Part shown: positions 1 to 8,690 of the stretch, in pieces | How the letters are laid out: each line of letters begins with the position of its first letter | Numbering within the stretch: position 1 is the first letter of the stretch | Assembly: GCF_041296385.1 (NCBI RefSeq) | Contig: NW_027183510.1 | Coordinates: forward strand, 1-64,000 | Direction of reading: 5' to 3' | Length of the DNA: 64,000 nucleotides | DNA from: Aphelocoma coerulescens | Lineage: Eukaryota; Chordata; Aves; Passeriformes; Corvidae | Position numbers and translations under genes: made by a program | The notes under the pieces: model-generated | Told to the model about the DNA's origin: nothing | Databases searched by the model: none | The model's input: only the letters and a program-made list of their open reading frames with translations

Positions 1-45
1 GGCTGGGACAGCCAGCTGCAGAGCTCAAGGGAAGAAGCCCAAAGT

Positions 46-258
46 GTCACAATGGCTCCTTGCCTTCCCATGCAACACCTGGGTCACAATGGTCTCCTTG
101 ATTCCATGAGGCCCCACTGTGTCACAATGGCTCCTTGGTTCCATCAGGTTCCGCAGTGTCACCATGGTCTCCTTTGATCCGCATTGTCATCATGGACAAT
201 TGGTTCCATGAGGCCCCGCAGTGTCACAATGGTCCCTTGCTTCCATAGCTTTTACGTT
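46..258 (+). repeat. Minisatellite super-repeat, copy 1
   Basis: Core spacings here run 37, 38, 37, 28, 37, 36. The same order (38, 38, 37, 28, 32, 38) recurs 477-478 bp downstream at 523-733, and the copies match in kind. In particular the short 28-bp element at 158-185 (gtcaccatgg then tctcctttgatccgc) pairs with 636-663 (gtcaccgtgc then tcttcttgaatccgc). This indicates a duplication of about six minisatellite copies that came before amplification of the 2.17-kb unit. Confidence 0.7.
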
Positions 259-522
259 GTAACAATGGACTCCTTGCTTCTATGAGCTAGCCTGCTTTTT
301 GCAGAGGTGTCTTTGGTTCCCACAAGGCCCCGCTGTGTCTCAGTGCACCCTGGCTTCCATGTGGATCTGGAGTATCACAAAGGCTCCTTGGTTCCACCAG
401 GTCCTGCTGTGTCACAATGGGTCCTGTGGTCCCTGAGGCCCTCCAAAGTCATTGTGGAGGCTTGCTTCCATGAGGTTCCATTATGTGCCAGTGGTCATCT
501 TGGTTCCAGGAGTTTCCTTAGT

Positions 523-733
523 GTCACAATGCTCTCCATGCTTCCATTAGGCCCTGCTTTGCCACAATGGTCCCCTTGTTTCCATGAGGCCCCGCTGTGT
601 CACAATGGACCTATGGTTCCATGATGTTGCGTGGTGTCACCGTGCTCTTCTTGAATCCGCAGTGTAACCATGGACCATTGGTTCCATGCAGCCGTGTCAC
701 AATGGGCTCCTTGATTCCATGATTCCCCACGGT
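523..733 (+). repeat. Minisatellite super-repeat, copy 2
   Basis: This is the partner of 46-258. It contains the second 28-bp short element (636-663), followed by a copy shortened to 32 bp (664-695). In unit 21 that shortened copy is a full 37 bp, which restores the 478-bp register with the first super-repeat. The downstream copy holds gattccccac, the likely source of the extra copy in units 22, 27 and 30. Confidence 0.7.
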
Positions 734-923
734 GTCACAATGGAGCCTTGTTTCTAGGAGGTTCTGTACTGTCACAATTGCCTCCTTGATGCCATCAGCC
801 CCTGCAGTGTCACAATGGCTCCTTGGTTCCATGAGGAACACAATAGCTTGGCATAAGCATTGAGCAACAGCTGCTGAACACACCTGGCAACATCTGCTTG
901 CATCAAAAGAGTGCTTCGAGCTG

Positions 924-930
924 ACAATGG
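924..930 (+). promoter_or_regulatory. SOX-type core outside the minisatellite block
   Basis: The sequence ctgacaatgg places an exact ACAATGG core here, 88 bp beyond the minisatellite block. Within the block of unit 1 the same core starts at 49, 86, 124, 226, 262, 414, 564, 602, 699, 737 and 812, giving 12 in the unit. The core matches the HMG-box SOX consensus known from vertebrates. A 7-bp match is weak on its own, so binding is only a hypothesis. Confidence 0.25.
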
Positions 931-1517
931 CACCAGCAGCTTCCATCTGCAACAGAGACCCAGGAAAGGACAGGCTGTGCCGGTTTGGACAAATGTGGAG
1001 GAAAATATCCTCTGATAGAAGGCAGGTTACACCCAGCCCTCCCCCACCAGGTTTTTGGAAGAAAGAACTTTCCTGGGAAGAAAGTGAAAGAGATAAAAAC
1101 TATTTTTTTAACAAACACACAGGAAAAGGATAGCAATGCTAAATATTAAAAGCTCTCGCTGTGCAGAGAAAGCTGGGATAATTTGAGAGTCCTTCCGTGT
1201 TTCGGTGGGGTCTCCTGAAACATCCATAGACAGCGAGGCCCGTGCAAAGAAACAGGGAGCGATTCTTGAGAGAAGTTGCAGAGCTCTTTCTTCTCCAGCC
1301 ACATGGGCGGGGCACTGCCAAAGAACTGAGCAATCACGGCACAACCAGGGCCCTCCTCGCACAGGGCAACACAAAATAAGCAGTGCTGAACAGGATTAGG
1401 GCACATGTGAGCAGGGAGCAGGGAGACCCCGTGCCCAGGCCATGCCTCTACCCCAGGGTCCCCTCTCCCATGACCTCATGGCAGGGGGGAGGAACCCCAA
1501 CACTTCCGTAGGTGTAG

Positions 1518-1538
1518 TCTCTCTCCTCCTCCTTGCAG
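1518..1538 (+). other. Splice-acceptor-like tract 1
   Basis: A pyrimidine run (tct, ctctcctcct, ccttgcag) ends in AG at 1537-1538 and is followed by ctggctcatggg. It repeats in each unit. It looks like a vertebrate 3' splice site, but no coding exon follows, so it may be chance composition or a relic of the source sequence. Confidence 0.25.
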
Positions 1539-1604
1539 CTGGCTCATGGGCCCACATTCAGGGCCCCCACCTCGGGAGAAAATTCTCCCAATGTGCTCTG
1601 ATGT

Positions 1605-1640
1605 TGAAAGAGTCAAGAAGAGAAGGGGAAAAAACCCCCA
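1605..1640 (+). repeat. Purine-rich indel hotspot
   Basis: An aagaagagaagg run is followed by an A-run and a C-run. Units differ here by presence or absence of a GAA triplet and by the A-run length, from six A in unit 1 to nine A in unit 19 (about 40737-40745). Together with the ATTC duplication this accounts for most of the small length differences between units. Confidence 0.8.
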
Positions 1641-1804
1641 AAGTCCCAGGAAAACAAAGTTCAACTCTCCATCTCCCCCCAGAGAAAAGGAGCTGAAAAC
1701 TGGCTAAAAAGAAACAAAGTTGCTTCCTCTGCTCTTGCTGCAAGCAGGATGCAGAGGAGTGTGTATGTGTGTCCTTGAACAAACGCTCTGAGAAGTTTGT
1801 CTGG

Positions 1805-1830
1805 CTTTTTTTTCCTCTCCCCCCTCTCAG
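1805..1830 (+). other. Splice-acceptor-like tract 2
   Basis: A T-run and then a C/T-rich tract end in ctctcag at 1830, followed by gctcagttg. This is a close match in form to a vertebrate 3' splice site and is present in every unit, with variation in the T-run length. There is no donor or exon context to support use. Confidence 0.3.
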
Positions 1831-2145
1831 GCTCAGTTGAAAGGCACAGAAATGCACAAAGTTCACTTCTGGGCATAGAGCAGCAATAGGGGATACACAC
1901 GATAAAGTCACCCCAAGACACAGGGACAGAGAATTCAGTGGAAAGACTCCGAGAATTCTGCTCCCAGAGATCATTCCTGCTCACACTGACCCTTGTAGAA
2001 AGGGGACATCGTTCCAGGCAGCCTGTACTGAGCATGTGGCTCCTGAGTGGGGTTTGTTGTTTAGGAAACCTGCTCCGGCTTTTCCATTCTTTCCTTGCAA
2101 ACAGGAAAACTTCTCCTGGGGCTGTGTGCAGGCAGAGCCCTGAGG

Positions 2146-2159
2146 AGAGCAGGTGGCAC
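2146..2159 (+). promoter_or_regulatory. CTCF-like motif, once per unit
   Basis: The 14 bases agagcaggtggcac agree with the vertebrate CTCF core consensus CCASYAGRKGGCRS at 12 of 14 positions, including all nine of the 3' part (aggtggcac). The motif lies 25 to 12 bases before each unit start and reads the same at all 29 unit junctions in this window (for example 4322-4335, 34725-34738 and 63120-63133). All copies point the same way. Binding is inferred by eye from the motif only. The full reverse-strand and matrix score are not computed here. Confidence 0.35.
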
Positions 2160-2170
2160 ATGGTGCGCTG

Positions 2171-4346
2171 GGCTGGGACAGCCAGCTGCAGAGCTCAAGG
2201 GAAGAAGCCCAAAGTGTCACAATGGCTCCTTGCCTTCACATGCAACACCTGGGTCACAATGGTCTCCTTGATTCCATGAGGCCCCACTGTGTCACAATGG
2301 CTCCTTGGTTCCATCAGGTTCCGCAGTGTCACCATGGTCTCCTTTGATCCGCACTGTCATCATGGACAATTGGTTCCATGAGGCCCCGCAGTGTCACAAT
2401 GGTCCCTTGGTTCCATAGCTTTTACGTTGTAACAATGGACTCCTTGCTTCTATGAGCTAGCCTGCTTTTTGCAGAGGTGTCTTTGGTTCCCACAAGGCCC
2501 CGCTGTGTCTCAGTGCACCCTGGCTTCCATGTGGATCTGGAGTATCACAAAGGCTCCTTGGTTCCACCAGGTCCTGCTGTGTCACAATGGGTCCTGTGGT
2601 CCCTGAGGCCCTCCAAAGTCATTGTGGAGGCTTGCTTCCATGAGGTTCCATTATGTGCCAGTGGTCATCTTGGTTCCAGGAGTTTCCTTAGTGTCACAAT
2701 GCTCTCCATGCTTCCATTAGGCCCTGCTTTGCCACAATGGTCCCCTTGTTTCCATGAGGGCCCGCTGTGTCACAATGGACCTATGGTTCCATGATGTTGC
2801 GTGGTGTCACCGTGCTCTTCTTGAATCCGCCGTGTAACCATGGACCATTGGTTCCATGCAGCCGTGTCACAATGGGCTCCTTGATTCCATGATTCCCCAC
2901 GGTGTCACAATGGAGCCTTGTTTCTAGGAGGTTCTGTACTGTCACAATTGCCTCCTTGATGCCATCAGCCCCTGCAGTGTCACAATGGCTCCTTGGTTCC
3001 ATGAGGAACACAATAGCTTGGCATAAGCATTGAGCAACAGCTGCTGAACACACCTGGCAACATCTGCTTGCATCAAAAGAGTGCTTCAAGCTGACAATGG
3101 CACCAGCAGCTTCCATCTGCAACAGAGACCCAGGAAAGGACAGGCTGTGCCGGTTTGGACAAATGTGGAGGAAAATATCCTCTGATAGAAGGCAGGTTAC
3201 ACCCAGCCCTCCCCCACCAGGTTTTTGGAAAAAAGAACTTTCCTGGGAAGAAAGTGAAAGAGATAAAAACTATTTTTTTAACAAACACACAGGAAAAGGA
3301 TAGCAATGCTAAATATTAAAAGCTCTCGCTGTGCAGAGAAAGCTGGGATAATTTGAGAGTCCTTCCATGTTTCGGTGGGGTCTCCTGAAACATCCATAGA
3401 CAGCGAGGCCCGTGCAAAGAAACAGGGAGCGATTCTTGAGAGAAGTTGCAGAGCTCTTTCTTCTCCAGCCACATGGGCGGGGCACTGCCAAAGAACTGAG
3501 CAATCACGGCACAACCAGGGCCCTCCTGGCACAGGGCAACACAAAATAAGCAGTGCTGAACAGGATTAGGGCACATGTGAGCAGGGAGCAGGGAGACCCC
3601 GTGCCCAGGCCATGCCTCTACCCCAGGGTCCCCTCTCCCATGACCTCATGGCAGGGGGGAGGAACCCCAACACTTCCGTAGGTGTAGTCTCTCTCCTCCT
3701 CCTTGCAGCTGGCTCATGGGCCCACATTCAGGGCCCCCACCTCGGGAGAAAATTCTCCCAATGTGCTCTGATGTTGAAAGAGTCAAGAAGAGAAGAAGGG
3801 GAAAAAACCCCCAAAGTCCCAGGAAAACAAAGTTCAACTCTCCATCTCCCCCCAGAGAAAAGGAGCTGAAAACTGGCTAAAAAGAAACAAAGTTGCTTCC
3901 TCTGCTCTTGCTGCAAGCAGGATGCAGAGGAGTGTGTATGTGTGTCCTTGAACAAACACTCTGAGAAGTTTGTCCGGTTTTTTTTCCTCTCCCCCCTCTC
4001 AGGCTCAGTTGAAAGGCACAGAAATGCACAAAGTTCACTTCTGGGCATAGAGCAGCAATAGGGGATACACACAATAAAGTCACCCCAAGCCACAGGGACA
4101 GAGAATTCAGTGGAAAGACTCCGAGAATTCTGCTCCCAGAGATCATTCATTCCTGCTCACACTGACCCTTGTAGAAAGGGGACATCGTTCCAGGCAGCCT
4201 GTACTGAGCATGTGGCTCCTGAGTGGGGTTTGTTGTTTAGGAAACCTGCTCCGGCTTTTCCATTCTTTCCTTCCAAACAGGAAAACTTCTCCTGGGGCTG
4301 TGTGCAGGCAGAGCCCTGAGGAGAGCAGGTGGCACATGGTGCGCTG
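2171..4346 (+). repeat. Macrosatellite unit 2 (A, 2176 bp)
   Basis: The minisatellite block is 2214-3006. Diagnostic variants are gagggcccgctg near 2757 (shared with units 6 and 11), ccttccatgt at 3361, cctcctggcac, ccaagccacaggg near 4090 (private), AATAAA at 4073-4078 and the duplicated ATTCATTC at 4145-4152. The right half resembles unit 14. Confidence 0.97.
4145..4152 (+). repeat. ATTC tandem duplication, subfamily marker
   Basis: This unit reads gatcattcattcctg where unit 1 reads gatcattcctg, a gain of 4 bp. The doubled form is present at the right ends of units 2, 7, 12, 13, 14 and of units 17 onward. It is single in units 1, 3-6, 8-11, 15 and 16. It is a convenient marker for tracing exchanges between units. 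Confidence 0.9.
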
Positions 4347-6518
4347 GGCTGGGACAGCCAGCTGCAGAGCTCAAGGGAAGAAGCCCAAAGTGTCACAATG
4401 GCTCCTTGCCTTCCCATGCAACACCTGGGTCACAATGGTCTCCTTGATTCCATGAGGCCCCACTGTGTCACAATGGCTCCTTGGTTCCATCAGGTTCCGC
4501 AGTGTCACCATGGTCTCCTTTGATCCGCACTGTCATCATGGACAATTGGTTCCATGAGGCCCCGCAGTGTCACAATGGTCCCTTGGTTCCATAGCTTTTA
4601 CGTTGTAACAATGGACTCCTTGCTTCTATGAGCTAGCCTGCTTTTTGCAGAGGTGTCTTTGGTTCCCACAAGGCCCCGCTGTGTCTCAGTGCACCCTGGC
4701 TTCCATGTGGATCTGGAGTATCACAAAGGCTCCTTGGTTCCACCAGGTCCTGCTGTGTCACAATGGGTCCTGTGGTCCCTGAGGCCCTCCAAAGTCATTG
4801 TGGAGGCTTGCTTCCATGAGGTTCCATTATGTGCCAGTGGTCATCTTGGTTCCAGGAGTTTCCTTAGTGTCACAATGCTCTCCATGCTTCCATTAGGCCC
4901 TGCTTTGCCACAATGGTCCCCTTGTTTCCATGAGGCCCCGCTGTGTCACAATGGACCTATGGTTCCATGATGTTGCGTGGTGTCACCGTGCTCTTCTTGA
5001 ATCCGCAGTGTAACCATGGACCATTGGTTCCATGCAGCCGTGTCACAATGGGCTCCTTGATTCCATGATTCCCCACGGTGTCACAATGGAGCCTTGTTTC
5101 TAGGAGGTTCTGTACTGTCACAATTGCCTCCTTGATGCCATCAGCCCCTGCAGTGTCACAATGGCTCCTTGGTTCCATGAGGAACACAATAGCTTGGCAT
5201 AAGCATTGAGCAACAGCTGCTGAACACACCTGGCAACATCTGCTTGCATCAAAAGAGGGCTTCAAGCTGACAATGGCACCAGCAGCTTCCATCTGCAACA
5301 GAGACCCAGGAAAGGACAGGCTGTGCCAGTTTGGACAAATGTGGAGGAAAATATCCTCTGATGGAAGGCAGGTTACACCCAGCCCTCCCCCACCAGGTTT
5401 TTGGAAAAAAGAACTTTCCTGGGAAGAAAGTGAAAGAGATAAAAACTATTTTTTTAACAAACACACAGGAAAAGGATAGCAATGCTAAATATTAAAAGCT
5501 CTCGCTGTGCAGAGAAAGCTGGGATAATTTGAGAGTCCTTCCGTGTTTCGGTGGGGTCTCCTGAAACATCCATAGACAGCGAGGCCCGTGCAAAGAAACA
5601 GGGAGCGATTCTTGAGAGAAGTTGCAGAGCTCTTTCTTCTCCAGCCACATGGGCGGGGCACTGCCAAAGAACTGAGCAATCACGGCACAACCAGGGCCCT
5701 CCTCACACAGGGCAACACAAAATAAGCAGTGCTGAACAGGATTAGGGCACATGTGAGCAGGGAGCAGGGAGACCCCGTGCCCAGGCCATGCCTCTACCCC
5801 AGGGTCCCCTCTCCCATGACCTCATGGCAGGGGGGAGGAACCCCAACACTTCCGTAGGTGTAGTCTCTCTCCTCCTCCTTGCAGCTGGCTCATGGGCCCA
5901 CATTCAGGGCCCCCACCTCGGGAGAAAATTCTCCCAATGTGCTCTGATGTTGAAAGAGTCAAGAAGAGAAGAAGGGAAAAAAAACCCCCAAAGTCCCAGG
6001 AAAACAAATTTCAACTCTCCATCTCCTCCCAGAGAAAAGGAGCTGAAAACTGGCAAAAAAGAAACAAAGTTGCTTCCTCTGCTCTTGCTGCAAGCAGGAT
6101 GCAGAGGAGTGTGTATGTGTGTCCTTGAAAAAACGCTCTGAGAAGTTTGTCCGGTTTTTTTCCTCTCCCCCCTCTCAGGCTCAGTTGAAAGGCACAGAAA
6201 CGCACAAAGTTCACTTCTGGGCATAGAGCAGCAATAGGGGATACACACGATAAAGTCACCCCAAGACACAGGGACAGAGAATTCAGTGGAAAGACTCCAA
6301 GAATTCTGCTCCCAGAGATCATTCCTGCTCACACTGACCCTTGTAGAAAGGGGACATCGTTCCAGGCAGCCTGTACTGAGCATGTGGCTCCTGAGTGGGG
6401 TTTGTTGTTTAGGAAACCTGCTCCGGCTTTTCCATTCTTTCCTTCCAAACAGGAAAACTTCTCCTGGGGCTGTGTGCAGGCAGAGCCCTGAGGAGAGCAG
6501 GTGGCACATGGTGCGCTG
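4347..6518 (+). repeat. Macrosatellite unit 3 (A, 2172 bp)
   Basis: The minisatellite block is 4390-5182. Variants are gtgccagttt at 5323 (a CpG lost), gatggaaggc near 5360 (shared with unit 16), cctcacacagg near 5701 (shared with unit 15), caaatttcaac near 6005 (private) and ctccaagaattc near 6296 (shared with units 15 and 16). Confidence 0.97.
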
Positions 6519-8690
6519 GGCTGGGACAGCCAGCTGCAGAGCTCAAGGGAAGAAGCCCAAAGTGTCACAATGGCTCCTTGCCTTCCCATGCAACACCTGG
6601 GTCACAATGGTCTCCTTGATTCCATGAGGCCCCACTGTGTCACAATGGCTCCTTGGTTCCATCAGGTTCCGCAGTGTCACCATGGTCTCCTTTGATCCGC
6701 ATTGTCATCATGGACAATTGGTTCCATGAGGCCCCGCAGTGTCACAATGGTCCCTTGCTTCCATAGCTTTTACGTTGTAACAATGGACTCCTTGCTTCTA
6801 TGAGCTAGCCTGCTTTTTGCAGAGGTGTCTTTGGTTCCCACAAGGCCCCGCTGTGTCTCAGTGCACCCTGGCTTCCATGTGGATCTGGAGTATCACAAAG
6901 GCTCCTTGGTTCCACCAGGTCCTGCTGTGTCACAATGGGTCCTGTGGTCCCTGAGGCCCTCCAAAGTCATTGTGGAGGCTTGCTTCCATGAGGTTCCATT
7001 ATGTGCCAGTGGTCATCTTGGTTCCAGGAGTTTCCTTAGTGTCACAATGCTCTCCATGCTTCCATTAGGCCCTGCTTTGCCACAATGGTCCCCTTGTTTC
7101 CATGAGGCCCCGCTGTGTCACAATGGACCTATGGTTCCATGATGTTGCGTGGTGTCACCGTGCTCTTCTTGAATCCGCAGTGTAACCATGGACCATTGGT
7201 TCCATGCAGCCGTGTCACAATGGGCTCCTTGATTCCATGATTCCCCACGGTGTCACAATGGAGCCTTGTTTCTAGGAGGTTCTGTACTGTCACAATTGCC
7301 TCCTTGATGCCATCAGCCCCTGCAGTGTCACAATGGCTCCTTGGTTCCATGAGGAACACAATAGCTTGGCATAAGCATTGAGCAACAGCTGCTGAACACA
7401 CCTGGCAACATCTGCTTGCATCAAAAGAGGGCTTCAAGCTGACAATGGCACCAGCAGCTTCCATCTGCAACAGAGACCCAGGAAAGGACAGGCTGTGCCA
7501 GTTTGGACAAATGTGGAGGAAAATATCCTCTGATAGAAGGCAGGTTACACCCAGCCCTCCCCCACCAGGTTTTTGGAAAAAAGAACTTTCCTGGGAAGAA
7601 AGTGAAAGAGATAAAAACTATTTTTTTAACAAACACACAGGAAAAGGATAGCAATGCTAAATATTAAAAGCTCTCGCTGTGCAGAGAAAGCTGGGATAAT
7701 TTGAGAGTCCTTCCGTGTTTCGGTGGGGTCTCCTGAAACATCCATAGACAGCGAGGCCCGTGCAAAGAAACAGGGAGCGATTCTTGAGAGAAGTTTCAGA
7801 GCTCTTTCTTCTCCAGCCACATGGGCGGGGCACTGCCAAAGAACTGAGCAATCACGGCACAACCAGGGCCCTCCTCGCACAGGGCAACACAAAATAAGCA
7901 GTGCTGAACAGGATTAGGGCACATGTGAGCAGGGAGCAGGGAGACCCCGTGCCCAGGCCATGCCTCTACCCCAGGGTCCCCTCTCCCATGACCTCATGGA
8001 AGGGGGGAGGAACCCCAACACTTCCGTAGGTGTAGTCTCTCTCCTCCTCCTTGCAGCTGGCTCATGGGCCCACATTCAGGGCCCCCACCTCGGGAGAAAA
8101 TTCTCCCAATGTGGTCTGATGTTGAAAGAGTCAAGAAGAGAAGAAGGGAAAAAAAACCCCCGAAGTCCCAGGAAAACAAAGTTCAACTCTCCATCTCCCC
8201 CCAGAGAAAAGGAGCTGAAAACTGGCTAAAAAGAAACAAAGTTGCTTCCTCTGCTCTTGCTGCAAGCAGGATGCAGAGGAGTGTGTATGTGTGTCCTTGA
8301 AAAAACGCTCTGAGAAGTTTGTCCGGTTTTTTTCCTCTCCCCCCTCTCAGGCTCAGTTGAAAGGCACAGAAACGCACAAAGTTCACTTCTGGGCATAGAG
8401 CAGCAATAGGGGATACACACGATAAAGTCACCCCAAGACACAGGGACAGAGAATTCAGTGGAAAGACTCCGAGAATTCTGCTCCCAGAGATCATTCCTGC
8501 TCACACTGACCCTTGTAGAAAGGGGACATCGTTCCAGGCAGCCTGTACTGAGCATGTGGCTCCTGAGTGGGGTTTGTTGTTTAGGAAACCTGCTCCAGCT
8601 TTTCCATTCTTTCCTTCCAAACAGGAAAACTTCTCCTGGGGCTGTGTGCAGGCAGAGCCCTGAGGAGAGCAGGTGGCACATGGTGCGCTG
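6519..8690 (+). repeat. Macrosatellite unit 4 (A, 2172 bp)
   Basis: The minisatellite block is 6562-7354. Variants are aagtttcagagc near 7793, catggaaggggg near 7997 (private) and gtggtctgatg near 8112 (shared with units 15 and 16). Its start lies 26,059 bp before that of unit 16, the same offset as units 3 and 15. Confidence 0.97.

Larger units (their letters stand above)
44..836 (+). repeat. Minisatellite block of unit 1, 23 copies of a 37/38-bp repeat
   Basis: The gtcac-type core recurs at 46, 83, 121, 158, 186, 223, 259, 309, 337, 374, 411, 448, 485, 523, 561, 599, 636, 664, 696, 734, 771 and 809. Spacings are mostly 37 or 38 bp. Three are 28 bp (158-186, 309-337, 636-664), one is 32 (664-696) and one is 50 (259-309). 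A typical copy reads gtcacaatggctccttgg, then ttccatgaggccccgcagt. The block has the same length (793 bp) in nearly every unit: it is 831 bp in units 22 and 27 and 798 bp in unit 21. The period is not a multiple of three, so a reading frame cannot persist through copies as it would in a coding repeat. The blocks in the other units begin 43 bases after each unit start. Confidence 0.93.
1..2170 (+). repeat. Macrosatellite unit 1 (A, 2170 bp)
   Basis: The minisatellite block is 44-836 and the non-minisatellite part 837-2170. This unit keeps a CpG at 917-918 (gcttcgagctg) where the other units read gcttcaagctg. The A-rich junction near 1610-1637 is the short form, lacking one GAA. It closely resembles units 5 and 10. 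Confidence 0.97.
837..2170 (+). other. Non-minisatellite part of the unit (unit 1 as model)
   Basis: This is about 1.33 kb with no internal tandem periodicity that I can see. From left to right it has an A/T-rich stretch with a T7 run and ctaaatattaaaag (about 1098-1152), a C-rich stretch (about 1435-1500), a purine-rich indel hotspot (about 1605-1640), pyrimidine tracts ending in AG (1538 and 1830), two EcoRI sites (1931-1936 and 1953-1958) and a CTCF-like motif (2146-2159). I cannot tie it to a known transposon, LTR, tRNA, rRNA or gene from memory. It could descend from a gene fragment or a retroviral LTR. There is no coding evidence: frames open and close differently between units. Confidence 0.8.

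Noticed and set aside
191..210. Hairpin in catggacaattggttccatg
   Set aside because: The outer six bases on each side pair (catgga/tccatg), but the centre is off register. It is too short and too simple to call a structural element.
307..624. A 105-codon forward frame repeated in almost every unit
   Set aside because: It lies in the minisatellite block, whose 37/38-bp period shifts frame with each copy. Conservation reflects recent copying of the DNA. There is no domain, and overlapping frames on both strands are as well kept.
44..836. CRISPR-like direct repeats of 37 bp
   Set aside because: Copies are contiguous with no unique spacers and are degenerate. There are no cas genes and the context is eukaryotic satellite DNA.
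1098..1152. TATA-type promoter near ctaaatattaaaag
   Set aside because: An A/T-rich run alone is not evidence. There is no consistent initiator, downstream gene or other core element.
1404..1410. Telomere-like ttaggg
   Set aside because: A single occurrence per unit in gattagggcac with no tandem run.
837..2170. Endogenous retrovirus LTR
   Set aside because: The A/T-rich box, pyrimidine tract and occasional AATAAA are suggestive, but I see no TG...CA-bounded pair with target duplication, no primer-binding site and no gag/pol remnants. It is kept only as an open possibility for the origin.
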